Positions 28,829 through 36,820 of a DNA stretch of 64,000 bases are shown in pieces. The notes below the pieces were generated by a model. It saw nothing but the letters and a program-made list of their open reading frames with translations. It was not told the DNA's origin and did not search any database. The translations under genes and the position numbers were made by a program. Origin of the DNA: Thalassotalea sp. HSM 43 (lineage in GTDB: Bacteria > Pseudomonadota > Gammaproteobacteria > Enterobacterales > Alteromonadaceae). Position 1 is the first letter of the stretch. Every line of letters starts with the position of its first letter. Location of the stretch: the NCBI RefSeq assembly GCF_004752005.1, contig NZ_CP038493.1, positions 1,512,302-1,576,301 on the forward strand, in the 5' to 3' direction.

Positions 28829-30364
28829 TTACTTTTTACCCTTATGTAGCGGATCTATCACCAACGATGGCTCAACATCAACAACACCGCCATTTTCTTC
28901 AACAATCGTTTCTGGGCCTGTAGCACTACCCCACCAATTATTTATTGCAGATATTGTCATGCCATATGAATAGATATCAGTTTCAGTAGTACCGTCACTT
29001 AAAATACGATTTTTACCTGCACTACCCAAAGAACCTAAACCTGCATCTACTTGTACATTAGCAATTGGGTCTACGCCTTGTTCAAGATATATATTCGCTT
29101 CACCAGAATTCTGGATGGTGTTTTCTTCCATCATAATTTCCAGAGAATCCATTGGCCCATTGTACATGCCCGCTCCAACTTGCAGCCCAAACCGTGTTGA
29201 ATTACTGATAATATTATTTCTTATATCAACAAAACTACTACTGTATGGGTTAGCGGTATTAAGCAGCCATATGCCACGTCCACTGTTGCTTATTTCATTG
29301 TTATTCAGTTCAACGTTTAAAGTATTGTTTCCTCCACTGGGGCCATTTACAACTTGTATACCTGTCTGGTATGCACCATCTATCCGACTATTTTTAACAA
29401 TACCTGTAAAACTACCACCACCATCAGCGTCCCAAAAACCCATCTCAATGCCAGTTGAACTCCAAATTGCACCACCTCCATCAGGATTGGTAAAATGATA
29501 ACCATCTACTGAGGCTTCCATGTGGCCAGTTCCGTCATTTAATAACAAAAGGCCATCAGAGTTTGAAATATAGTTACTGCCAATATTATCCACTTTAGTA
29601 TCTTTAATATTGACAGCCAGATCGGAAGATCCACTAGCGATTATGAAGATCCCCGGAGAGAATTCGGGATTATCTGAAGATAACTGCGCTTGATCGTGAA
29701 TGATAGTATCTTTAATTTGAACACTGCCATTGCTATTTTCTAGCGAGACATACAATGACATGACGTTTGCTTGTCCTATATCACTGTTGTTAATGGAAAC
29801 ATCCATATCCTCATCTGAAATGATTGTAAGACTTGGTGACCCGACAGCACTCAATGGGTTAACAATACCTGCCTGATTCGCACCACTTACCACAAGATTA
29901 TCAAAATCTATTTTCCCACCCACTGGCTGGGCTAAATTAAACCCTAAAATACTTGTATTTTGAGTATCTTTAAAATGTAGATTCTTTAATTTATTATCTT
30001 TTGCTAGAACTACAGCAATACCGTCAAGTGAACCGAACCAATATGGCGTTAGACTATTAGTTATAACAGGAAGCTCACCATTCTTTCCTTTTTTTCCGAA
30101 TATCTTCTGACCATCTCGTAATATGATTTGACCATCTAACTCTGTATCAGAATAGAGTACATGTATAACATCACAACTCGTATCAGCTTGGACATCATCC
30201 AATGAGCTATAGGGGTTGTTTTTACTGCCTAATGTTGCTTGAGTTTTGTTTGCCTCAGTATTTGCAATAACAAAGCATCCTGTTTCTGTTGCGGCAAAAA
30301 TATTTGTCGTAGCAAAACTTGATGCCAATAAAAGAATAATTCCCTTAATTATATTTGTTTTCAT
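28829..30364 (-). CDS. Exported right-handed parallel beta-helix repeat protein
   Basis: This 511-residue secreted protein has a signal peptide (about 1-25, KGIILLLASSFATTNIFA) and a start like parallel beta-helix proteins: KNNPYSSLDDVQADTSCDVIHV. Many short strands with Asn/Gly turns follow (NNNEISNSGRGIWLLNTANP, RNNIISNSTRFGLQVG). It ends NNWWGSATGPETIVEENGG, a common cap motif. Such folds occur in polysaccharide lyases and adhesins, but I see no catalytic pattern. AGGAAGAAAA precedes the ATG. Its AT-richer codons differ from the hem genes, suggesting acquisition. Confidence 0.8.
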   Translation of the reverse strand: MKTNIIKGIILLLASSFATTNIFAATETGCFVIANTEANKTQATLGSKNNPYSSLDDVQADTSCDVIHVLYSDTELDGQIILRDGQKIFGKKGKNGELPVITNSLTPYWFGSLDGIAVVLAKDNKLKNLHFKDTQNTSILGFNLAQPVGGKIDFDNLVVSGANQAGIVNPLSAVGSPSLTIISDEDMDVSINNSDIGQANVMSLYVSLENSNGSVQIKDTIIHDQAQLSSDNPEFSPGIFIIASGSSDLAVNIKDTKVDNIGSNYISNSDGLLLLNDGTGHMEASVDGYHFTNPDGGGAIWSSTGIEMGFWDADGGGSFTGIVKNSRIDGAYQTGIQVVNGPSGGNNTLNVELNNNEISNSGRGIWLLNTANPYSSSFVDIRNNIISNSTRFGLQVGAGMYNGPMDSLEIMMEENTIQNSGEANIYLEQGVDPIANVQVDAGLGSLGSAGKNRILSDGTTETDIYSYGMTISAINNWWGSATGPETIVEENGGVVDVEPSLVIDPLHKGKK

Positions 30365-30811
30365 TTTTCTTCCTTTTTTACAAATTTTAGTGGTTGGTAA
30401 TCGACGAACGACTGATAGTCACCAGGGCGGAAAATAATCTGACCTAACGACCGACAACCAATTAACTGTACAATAAATGCACAACATCGATGGTAACACT
30501 AAAGAAACAGGAATATAGAAAATATTCAATATATTGAACATCTTACAAAGGATTTATTAATTTGCTGATTTAAGGCTGGTATCGAACAAAGCTTCATTGA
30601 ACGCTAGTAACTCAAAAGTTAACTTCCGCTTATGGCTAACTGAAGTCATAGTATAATCATTGATTATAATGCATTCTTGAGTAAGGAAAATGACTGTTAA
30701 TGAAGCAAGCGCGAACGTCAGCTTTAGAGAAAAAGCGATTACTATCAGAAGAGCTTGTGCGTTCGTTGATCGCTCATACCTGACATTTCCTTTACAGGCA
30801 TTGTCCGTCAA
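30365..30811. other. Intergenic stretch with decayed repeat material
   Basis: No supported gene is present. An 84-codon frame on the minus strand (30557-30811) looks like translated repeat DNA, with AACTTCCGCTTATGGC and similar words that echo the repeat family near 623 and 42690. The beta-helix gene promoter should lie at the start. Confidence 0.5.
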
Positions 30812-30820
30812 CTTTGTGCC
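30772..30820. repeat. Short repeat, copy 1 (TCCGTCAACTT type)
   Basis: About 49 bases around ACATTTCCTTTACAGGCA and TTGTCCGTCAACTTTGTGCC match 32051-32097 with a few changes and the same orientation. The two copies bracket the outer-membrane barrel gene. Confidence 0.65.
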
Positions 30821-31294
30821 AATTTAAGACCAAAATGTAATCTGATAAAAAGTGCCGAAGAAGCGCGCACACGGTTAAAAAATAGCACCGTCATTCCCGC
30901 GAAGGCGGGAACCTCCATCAGGTTCGAAGTGACTTTAAATGGCAACTTTGTGCCATTGAGAGACGGTCACAATACATATTAAAAATCACCAAAGATGTAC
31001 GCACATAATTGGAAAAGTTGCACCGTCATCCCACCGTGTTTTTGGGTGGGATCTTCTCCAGTTTCGAAGTGACTCAATATTGCGGTGTTAAAGGCACACC
31101 TATACGGTACGGGGTTGCGGCCTTCGCCGCAATGACGTACAGGATCTGCGAATGCAATTAGCTTCATGGATGAAGGTTGTATATTTGTGAAGGTGTTATT
31201 TGTCAGAGACAGCGTATAGCCGCTTATCCCTCTTTTCTGCCGTTAGGTGTTTGATTTAACTTACGTGATTTTATCATCTGACTCATGTGTGCCA
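30812..31294. repeat. Long direct repeat A, about 483 bp, built of hairpin modules
   Basis: This block matches 42101-42583 in the same orientation over most of its length. It contains hairpin modules, most headed by CGTCAT: ATTCCCGCGAAGGCGGGAA (near 30893), ATCCCACCGTG...GGTGGGAT (near 31027) and GCGGCCTTCGCCGC (near 31117). The end TATAGCCGCTTATCCCTC to GATTTTATCATCTGACTC is also shared. A roughly 50-base submodule (31140-31190) is inverted and moved in the other copy. No coding capacity is credible. Confidence 0.88.
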
Positions 31295-31315
31295 CTTGTA
31301 CTCAGTCACCAACTA

Positions 31316-31990
31316 TTAAAAATTCCAACCTGCAATGAGGGATAAATCTTCGACTTCATGAGAAAATTTACCAAAACTCCCTAGATTATCACCACTGGTA
31401 TCGTCCCAGTTATCGGTTGCTTCAAAAAATGAATACTCTAATCCGACGTATATATTTTCAGTAATATGGTAATCTGCCCCTACTGAGTAATATACGTCAT
31501 TACCTGTGTCACCATCATCATGTGAATAATGAGGGGTGCTATCATCGTATTCCCAATATGCAATACCTATGCGAGTATTGATAAATAAATCTGACCATAA
31601 GTTATATTCTAATTTGAACCCCAACTTAGTTGATTCAATATCAAATGAATGGTCGGCAGTAATAGCCTGAGTTTCCGACGGTATTGTGCCACCACCAGGT
31701 ATACCTGGCGATTGAGTGTAGTATGTATATGTAAAATTACTTTCAACACTACCATGAACATTTCTTGAAAGCTCAATAGATATATTGTCAGTGAATTTAA
31801 CTCCTAATCTAATACCATATGACTCAGAGTTTTCAGAATTAGAAAACTTATTATTTTCACCTCTAATATGTGAGCTAGTTGTAAGGTTATTGTGAGTAGT
31901 ACCAACTAAAATTTCAGACACTATAGTTGTTTCAGCATTCGAAAAAAAAGGGAGAGTTACTAATGCTATCCCTGCAATATATTTATTCAT
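31316..31990 (-). CDS. Outer-membrane beta-barrel protein (OmpA/OmpX-like fold)
   Basis: This 224-residue protein has a signal peptide (MNKYIAGIALVTLPFFSNA) and alternating amphipathic strands such as YGIRLGVKFTDNISIELSRN, TKLGFKLEYNLWSDLFINTR and YHITENIYVGLEYSFFE. It ends in an aromatic residue (LSLIAGWNF), the signal read by the BAM complex. This fits an eight-stranded outer-membrane barrel of the OmpX/OmpW size class. Ligand and role are unknown. No good ribosome site is seen. It is bounded by repeats on both sides and is AT-rich, so horizontal gain is plausible. Confidence 0.78.
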   Translation of the reverse strand: MNKYIAGIALVTLPFFSNAETTIVSEILVGTTHNNLTTSSHIRGENNKFSNSENSESYGIRLGVKFTDNISIELSRNVHGSVESNFTYTYYTQSPGIPGGGTIPSETQAITADHSFDIESTKLGFKLEYNLWSDLFINTRIGIAYWEYDDSTPHYSHDDGDTGNDVYYSVGADYHITENIYVGLEYSFFEATDNWDDTSGDNLGSFGKFSHEVEDLSLIAGWNF

Positions 31991-32050
31991 TACGTTTAAT
32001 TTAACTTAAAATTTGGGTTTATAATTATTATTTGTAACGGCTGCTGTTCC

Positions 32051-32097
32051 CGCATACCAGACATTACCTTTACAGATAATGTCCGTCAACTTTTGCC
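32051..32097. repeat. Short repeat, copy 2 (TCCGTCAACTT type)
   Basis: GCATACCAGACATTACCTTT and the following bases to TTTTGCCA match 30772-30820 with a few changes. ACATTACC...AATGT and TCCG...CGGA give it imperfect fold-back potential. Confidence 0.6.
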
Positions 32098-32173
32098 AAC
32101 AGCGGACATTTATTCTGACAATGCGTACGTTATGACTTTTTAGTAAAGTTTATATTTTACCCAATCCGTGTGC

Positions 32174-33106
32174 TCAAAAATCCAAATTGACTTTACTTAG
32201 ATTGGATTTTACTAATGAGCGTATCAGCTCTGCTAATTGTCTATAGAAACTGCGATTAGGCGAATTTATTCGCCATGCCAAGACATGAGTGCGATAGAGT
32301 TGTAATTGCTCCACTTTTCTGACGCTCAGATTTTGTAGATGGTGTATTTCAGAGTGTATGTAAAGCTCGGGTAGAAAGGTTATTCCCATTTTCATCATCA
32401 CCATTTGACGTAAAGCATCCAGGCTGGTGCCCTCGTAATCTCTGGCAATATTGGCGCCCAACTCTCTACACAGAAACTCTATTTGGTGATAGCTACTATA
32501 TTCTTCTTCCAGCGTCAGTATATTCTGCCCGCTGAGGTGGTGGGTTTGTATTTTCTTTAACTTAGCCAGCTGATGATCCTCAGGGATAGTTAATTGAAGT
32601 GGTTCATGAAATAGCACTTCGGTCGTCAAGCGGGAGTTGCTAAAAGGCAGAGGGATCATTACCAAATCCAGACGCCCTTCCAATAGGTCGAGTTCTAATT
32701 TTTTGGGCATATTTTCCCTAACATAGAGCTTCAATGATGAGTAGGCATCTTGTAGGCCGGGCAAAATATGTGGCAGCAAGTAGGGCCCAACCGTGGGGGA
32801 TACACCGACACGGAATGTGCCTCCTGGCCCGCGATTGATCATATCCGCTTGATCCATAAATCCACGCATTTGCTCAATAACTTGTCGAGCATTACCCAAT
32901 AAATCTTTACCTGCTGGCGTTAAGGTCGCGCCGCTGCGACTACGCTCAATCAAGGTTAGATTTAACGTTTTTTCCAAGCTATAGATTTGAGCTGTCAGAG
33001 TCGGTTGGCTGATATTCAGGCGCTCTGCTGCACCACGAAAAGTAGTCGATTCTGCCAGGCTGACAAAGTATTTCAGCTGCTTAATAGTCGGGGTGTTTAG
33101 CGCCAT
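32174..33106 (-). CDS. LysR-family transcriptional regulator
   Basis: This 310-residue regulator has the LysR N-terminal winged helix (IKQLKYFVSLAESTTFRGAAERLNISQPTLTAQI, about 9-42), a linker helix and an effector-binding domain from about residue 93. The DNA-binding part resembles OxyR-type members, but I find no OxyR-like pair of redox cysteines. It is divergent from the universal stress protein gene, the usual arrangement for a LysR regulator and its target, so it probably controls the stress protein and perhaps the antiporter operon. The inducer is unknown. Confidence 0.92.
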   Translation of the reverse strand: MALNTPTIKQLKYFVSLAESTTFRGAAERLNISQPTLTAQIYSLEKTLNLTLIERSRSGATLTPAGKDLLGNARQVIEQMRGFMDQADMINRGPGGTFRVGVSPTVGPYLLPHILPGLQDAYSSLKLYVRENMPKKLELDLLEGRLDLVMIPLPFSNSRLTTEVLFHEPLQLTIPEDHQLAKLKKIQTHHLSGQNILTLEEEYSSYHQIEFLCRELGANIARDYEGTSLDALRQMVMMKMGITFLPELYIHSEIHHLQNLSVRKVEQLQLYRTHVLAWRINSPNRSFYRQLAELIRSLVKSNLSKVNLDF

Positions 33107-33401
33107 TCTAATACCTATTTCAGGTGAATTTTACTTATAGGTGATAGATAGATACTATCAATAAAATGTAATAAGTTCTATTGTCCTATCATAGCTTGCT
33201 CTTCATAGTAACCTTTGTACTAACTTTGAAGATGATAAGGAAACGACCTTGAATCAACTGGTTAAAGGCGTTCAGACGTTCCAGCATCAAGCCTTTGCCC
33301 TGTGCTACAGAACTGAGTAATTTTACTTTTTTATTGTTATTGTTTGGGAGTGTGATTATGAGCCAATTATTTGTTGTCATCCTGATTAAGGGGCTTTGCA
33401 C
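33107..33401. promoter_or_regulatory. Divergent LysR / stress-protein control region
   Basis: This 295-base gap should hold the LysR operator and both promoters. GGTGATAGATAGATACTATC near 33140 is partly palindromic (GATAG...CTATC) and a candidate LysR T-N11-A box. The right half carries two tiny frames with good ribosome sites (33249-33320 and 33358-33405). Confidence 0.45.
33249..33320 (+). pseudogene. Possible remnant of a beta-carbonic anhydrase start, or leader peptide
   Basis: A TTG preceded by AAGGAA (7-base spacing) opens a 23-residue frame beginning MNQLVKGVQTFQHQAF, which resembles the N-terminus of beta-class carbonic anhydrases (pattern L-x-x-G-V-x-x-F-Q-x-x-x-F), then stops at TAA 33318. 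The rest of such a gene is absent. Carbonic anhydrase and universal stress genes do co-occur next to LysR regulators, so a deletion is plausible. Sixteen residues are too few to be sure, and it may be a plain upstream frame. Confidence 0.35.
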
Positions 33402-33405
33402 GTGA
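33358..33405 (+). CDS. 15-residue upstream frame overlapping the stress-protein start
   Basis: ATG 33358 follows GGGAGTGTGATT and encodes MSQLFVVILIKGLCT before TGA 33403-33405, which overlaps the GTG start of the next gene. It could be a translationally coupled leader or the scar of a deleted gene. No homologue is recognised. Confidence 0.3.
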   Translation: MSQLFVVILIKGLCT

Positions 33406-34271
33406 CCAAATCAATACTTGTCGTTGCAGACGAAAATGACAACTTACCTATCAAAAAAGCTAAGAGCATAGCTGATTCACTAGATGTAACATTAGACATC
33501 GTGCGGTTCTTAAGCGGCCTAGATACTGAAGACGAAAGCCAACGCCAGCAAGCTGTAAGTGAAGCTAAAAAAACTCTGATTGATGACACTTCCAACATCT
33601 GTGGTGAACACACTCAAGTAACTTGTGATGTAATCGCCACCGATGATATTGCCGATTGGATGGTGAACGCATGTCAGCAAAAGAAGTATGAATTTGTAGT
33701 CAAAGCTAGGCATCAAACAGAAAGCCTTTTTGACACGTCATTAGATTCGCTGCTCATGCAAAAGCTTCCATGTTCTATATTTATAGCAAGCGATCGCAAA
33801 TGGAAAAGCAAACCCGTTATCGTCGCAGCCGTTGATTTGTCAACAAAAGCAAAGCTGAAAAAAGATTACAATAATATAGTATTAAAGTGGACAGCACTGC
33901 TGTCTAATGTTTTTAATTATGAAGCACATATTATTTATAGCATTCCCGTTGCAAGGCCCTTATTAGAATTTGACGTTGTTGATAAACAAGAAGTTCTAGT
34001 AAATAAACAGCCTGAAGCAGAACAAAATCTGTTATCGCTGACAACGAAATTTAATTTAGGTGATGCTCATACCCACATCACAATAGGCCCTGCGGAAAAA
34101 AACATTCCATCTATTGCTAACAAAGTAAAAGCTGATTTAGTCATCATGGGGAGTGTTGGGCAAAAAGGGCTGAAAGATTTTCTCTTCGGTAAAACCGCAG
34201 AAAATACCTTGCATCATTTACGCACCGACATCCTAATATGTAGAGGCCGCCGAGCCAAAACTAGAAAATAG
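33402..34271 (+). CDS. Universal stress protein, tandem Usp domains
   Basis: This 289-residue protein has two Usp domains. The first starts KSILVVADENDNLPIKKA. The second ends with the ATP-binding pattern G-x2-G-x9-G in MGSVGQKGLKDFLFGKTAEN, followed by TDILICRG. It resembles UspE-type tandem proteins that act in stress survival. The start is best placed at GTG 33402, seven bases after AAGGGG. A TTG two codons earlier is less well spaced. It is the first full gene of a run leading into the antiporter operon 120 bases on. Confidence 0.88.
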   Translation: MTKSILVVADENDNLPIKKAKSIADSLDVTLDIVRFLSGLDTEDESQRQQAVSEAKKTLIDDTSNICGEHTQVTCDVIATDDIADWMVNACQQKKYEFVVKARHQTESLFDTSLDSLLMQKLPCSIFIASDRKWKSKPVIVAAVDLSTKAKLKKDYNNIVLKWTALLSNVFNYEAHIIYSIPVARPLLEFDVVDKQEVLVNKQPEAEQNLLSLTTKFNLGDAHTHITIGPAEKNIPSIANKVKADLVIMGSVGQKGLKDFLFGKTAENTLHHLRTDILICRGRRAKTRK

Positions 34272-34299
34272 ATTTTGGTATCGTATGCTTGGAGTATTT

Positions 34300-34395
34300 A
34301 TGAAAGAAAGTCAAAAGCGCGTTACTAAAGGCTTTGCAGGTCTATTAATCCCTGCTAGCCATAATTTACATGATAATAAAATCGGTTCTTATTAA
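34300..34395 (+). CDS. 31-residue small frame coupled to mrpE
   Basis: GGAG lies 5 bases ahead of ATG 34300, and the frame (MKESQKRVTKGFAGLLIPAS...) ends at TAA 34393-34395, sharing its last base with the mrpE ATG. Good initiation site and TAATG coupling argue that ribosomes translate it. It has no long hydrophobic segment. It may set mrpE translation or be a gene remnant. Confidence 0.45.
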   Translation: MKESQKRVTKGFAGLLIPASHNLHDNKIGSY

Positions 34396-34871
34396 TGTAT
34401 CTGACTAAATGGGCAATATTACTGTCAATGTTCTGGCTGTTGCTTTCAGGCTACATCCAACCTTTGATGCTTGGTTTCGGCGCCGCATCGGTCGCTGTCG
34501 TACTTGTGATCTTAAAGCGCATGGATGACATTGATAAAGAGCCACTGCAAAACGGTACAGGCCTGCAAATTATTCGCTACCTTCCGTTCTTGATCGGACA
34601 AATTATTCGCTCTAGCCTTCAGGTAACTCAACTCATTTGGAGATCACCTGTGACGTTGACGCCAGCCTTGGCCAAAGTAAAAACGAAACATGTTCCTCGA
34701 CACAAGCGTGTTCTCTATGCAAATTCAATAACACTGACTCCCGGCACATTGGCCGTGGACTTGGTTAATGACGAACTAACTGTTCATGCGCTGCAAGAGT
34801 CATCGATTGATGAACTAGCGGAAGGTGAGATGGAAAAGAAGATCGCCAGCATATGGGGTAAAAACAAATGA
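34395..34871 (+). CDS. mrpE: Mrp-type Na+/H+ antiporter subunit E
   Basis: This 158-residue subunit has an N-terminal pair of hydrophobic helices (LTKWAILLSMFWLLLSGYIQPLMLG) and the conserved YANSITLTPGTLAVDL motif of MrpE/MnhE, also found as the first subunit of archaeal Mbh hydrogenases. It belongs to a large membrane complex exchanging monovalent cations for protons. It heads a nine-gene operon in which every junction overlaps or nearly touches, and overlaps mrpF by four bases. Confidence 0.93.
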   Translation: MYLTKWAILLSMFWLLLSGYIQPLMLGFGAASVAVVLVILKRMDDIDKEPLQNGTGLQIIRYLPFLIGQIIRSSLQVTQLIWRSPVTLTPALAKVKTKHVPRHKRVLYANSITLTPGTLAVDLVNDELTVHALQESSIDELAEGEMEKKIASIWGKNK

Positions 34872-35134
34872 CTATAGTTTATGCCGTGGTATGTATCGCC
34901 ATTTTGGTTGTTATGGCATTAGCGCTAGCAAGAGCGTTTATCGCGCCAACCGTGTATGACCGCATTTTAGGTGTCAATATGTTTGGCACAAAGACAGTGT
35001 TGTTTATCGCTGCTCTTGGTTACCTGATGGGACGCCCTGAATTTCTCGACATTGCTATTGTTTATGCACTTATCAACTTTATAGGAATGGTCGCGGTACT
35101 GCGTTTTTTTGAGGATACGACACCTGTTGAATAG
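34868..35134 (+). CDS. mrpF: Mrp-type antiporter subunit F
   Basis: This 88-residue protein has three transmembrane helices and the family segment ALARAFIAPTVYDRILGVNM followed by FLDIAIVYALINFIG. MrpF/MnhF is a small structural subunit of the antiporter. ATG overlaps the mrpE stop (ATGA), so translation is coupled. Confidence 0.93.
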   Translation: MTIVYAVVCIAILVVMALALARAFIAPTVYDRILGVNMFGTKTVLFIAALGYLMGRPEFLDIAIVYALINFIGMVAVLRFFEDTTPVE

Positions 35135-35157
35135 GTACCTTACCAATAAGGAAGAAT

Positions 35158-35487
35158 ATGCTTTTTTTAGACATTGTCAGTAGTATCCTGCTAATTGCAG
35201 GCGTATTTTTTGGCTTGAGTGGAGCGATGGGGATTTTCAAATTCCCTGACTTTTTCACGCGCATTCACGCTGCAAGTATTACTGACTCGATCGCCACTAT
35301 ATTGATTATCGGCGGATTGCTGCTGCAAACCTCTTTCGACTTAAATACTGCAAAGCTCCTGTTTATTCTAGTGTTTCTAATGATCACTAGCCCTACTGCT
35401 TCTCATGCTCTTGCTAAATCCGCCCGCCATGGAGGTTTACTCACCCTCGCGGAAGCTAAAGAGAAACAACAGGAGAAAACGCGTTAA
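35158..35487 (+). CDS. mrpG: Mrp-type antiporter subunit G
   Basis: This 109-residue subunit has three helices and the signature GAMGIFKFPDFFTRIHAAS, typical of MrpG/MnhG (GxxRFPDxxxRxHAxT). AAGGAAGAAT lies upstream of the ATG. The last base of its stop is the first base of the next gene. Confidence 0.94.
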   Translation: MLFLDIVSSILLIAGVFFGLSGAMGIFKFPDFFTRIHAASITDSIATILIIGGLLLQTSFDLNTAKLLFILVFLMITSPTASHALAKSARHGGLLTLAEAKEKQQEKTR

Positions 35488-36467
35488 TGGATGAGCTGAT
35501 TAATTTAGTGTTGCTAGCAATGCTGGCACTTACCGCTTTACGGATTATATTCTTAAAAGACTTATTTGCCGTCGTCATGCTGTTCGGCATTTTTAGCTTT
35601 TTATCTGCGTTGATATTCATAAACCTTGATGCTGTTGATGTAGCCTTTACCGAAGCGGCAGTGGGTGCAGGCATTTCGACCGTTTTGATGATTGGGACTT
35701 TGACCCTAACTGGCCGGAAGGAAAAAGAAAACTCTCATTCTTCGATATTACCTTTACTGGTTGTATGTGTCACTGGAGCCGCACTGATATACGGTACTCT
35801 CGACATGCCCGCTTTCGGCGACTTAGATAACCCTATACATCAACATGTTGCCCCTCGATATATAGAAGAGTCACCAAAAGAAGTTGGATTACCCAATATG
35901 GTGACCTCCGTTTTAGCCAGTTACCGTGGTTTTGATACCCTTGGCGAAGTAGTGGTTGTGTTTGCCGCCCTCATTGCCGTACTTTCTTTGTTAGGCGTTA
36001 GAAGGGAAAATAAGAAAGATGCTGCTGAGTCGGGCTTAACAAGCCATCACGTACTGCACGTCGTCGCCAAAATGATTATTCCCCTTATCATTCTTTTCGC
36101 GCTTTATGTACAGTTTCATGGCGATTTTGGTCCCGGTGGCGGCTTCCAGGCCGGAGTAATAGCGGCTGCCGCACTTATTTTATACGCCCTTGTTTTCGGC
36201 TTACCCAATGCATTCGCCGTGATCGGTCCCAAATTTTTGCATTTTATGGCCTCCGCGGGGGTTTTACTGTACGCAAGCGTGGGGTTGTTCAGCATGTACA
36301 AAGGCGGCAACTTTTTGGATTACGACAAACTCACAACGCAGCCATTAGATGGTCAACACTACGGCATTATCATTATTGAGCTAGGTGTTGGTATTACAGT
36401 TTTTGCCGTTATGCTAAGTATTTTCTATGCCTTTAGTAGCCAGGTAGAGAGGTCAAACATCAAGTGA
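35487..36467 (+). CDS. Fused MrpA C-terminal (DUF4040) and MrpB subunit
   Basis: This 326-residue protein has an N-terminal DUF4040-like region (ALTALRIIFLKDLFAVVMLFG and VDVAFTEAAVGAGISTVLMIG), which in bacterial Mrp is the end of MrpA and in archaeal Mbh is separate MbhD/MbhE. It then has an MrpB domain with HGDFGPGGGFQAGVIAAAAL. The region around 110-165 (FGDLDNPIHQHVAPRYIEES and GFDTLGEVVVVFAAL) is typical of the MbhE/MrpA tail. Fusion of these parts is the key feature of this operon type. It overlaps mrpC by four bases. Confidence 0.88.
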   Translation: MDELINLVLLAMLALTALRIIFLKDLFAVVMLFGIFSFLSALIFINLDAVDVAFTEAAVGAGISTVLMIGTLTLTGRKEKENSHSSILPLLVVCVTGAALIYGTLDMPAFGDLDNPIHQHVAPRYIEESPKEVGLPNMVTSVLASYRGFDTLGEVVVVFAALIAVLSLLGVRRENKKDAAESGLTSHHVLHVVAKMIIPLIILFALYVQFHGDFGPGGGFQAGVIAAAALILYALVFGLPNAFAVIGPKFLHFMASAGVLLYASVGLFSMYKGGNFLDYDKLTTQPLDGQHYGIIIIELGVGITVFAVMLSIFYAFSSQVERSNIK

Positions 36468-36820
36468 ATTTTATTCTCGATCATTATAACTACTGGATCG
36501 TCGTGTTTTTAATGATGACTGGTTTTTACATCGTTATTTCTGCAAGCAACCTTGTTAAAAAAATTGTTGGTTTGAATGTATTTCAAGTTTCTGTGTTCAT
36601 GTTTTATATCACTATGGGAAACGTCAGTGATGGCACAGCGCCTATTGTCGTTGACGGGGCAACACATTATTCCAACCCGCTACCTCATGTACTTATTCTT
36701 ACTGCGATTGTTGTCGGTGTAGCCACAACCGCGGTCGGACTAGCACTCATTGTTAGAATCAAACGCGCTTATGGCACCGTTGAAGAAAATGAATTTAAAG
36801 ATCAGAGTGACACCATATAA
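36464..36820 (+). CDS. mrpC: Mrp-type antiporter subunit C (NuoK-like)
   Basis: This 118-residue three-helix protein is homologous to NuoK of complex I. LVKKIVGLNVFQVSVFMFYI and the Pro-rich NPLPHVLILTAIVVGVATTAVGLAL are the MrpC/MnhC motifs. It starts at GTG 36464 overlapping the upstream stop (GTGA) and shares its last base with the next ATG. Confidence 0.93.
   Translation: MNFILDHYNYWIVVFLMMTGFYIVISASNLVKKIVGLNVFQVSVFMFYITMGNVSDGTAPIVVDGATHYSNPLPHVLILTAIVVGVATTAVGLALIVRIKRAYGTVEENEFKDQSDTI

Noticed and set aside
30557-30811. 84-codon minus-strand frame
   Set aside because: It consists largely of repeat-like DNA, has no ribosome site and overlaps the short repeat.
30890-31130. CRISPR-like hairpin series
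   Set aside because: The hairpin blocks differ in sequence and spacing and there are no regular spacers or cas genes. They are REP-like modules.
33189-33401. 70-codon minus-strand frame in the LysR/Usp gap
   Set aside because: Low-complexity Asn/Lys content, no ribosome site, and it lies over the control region.
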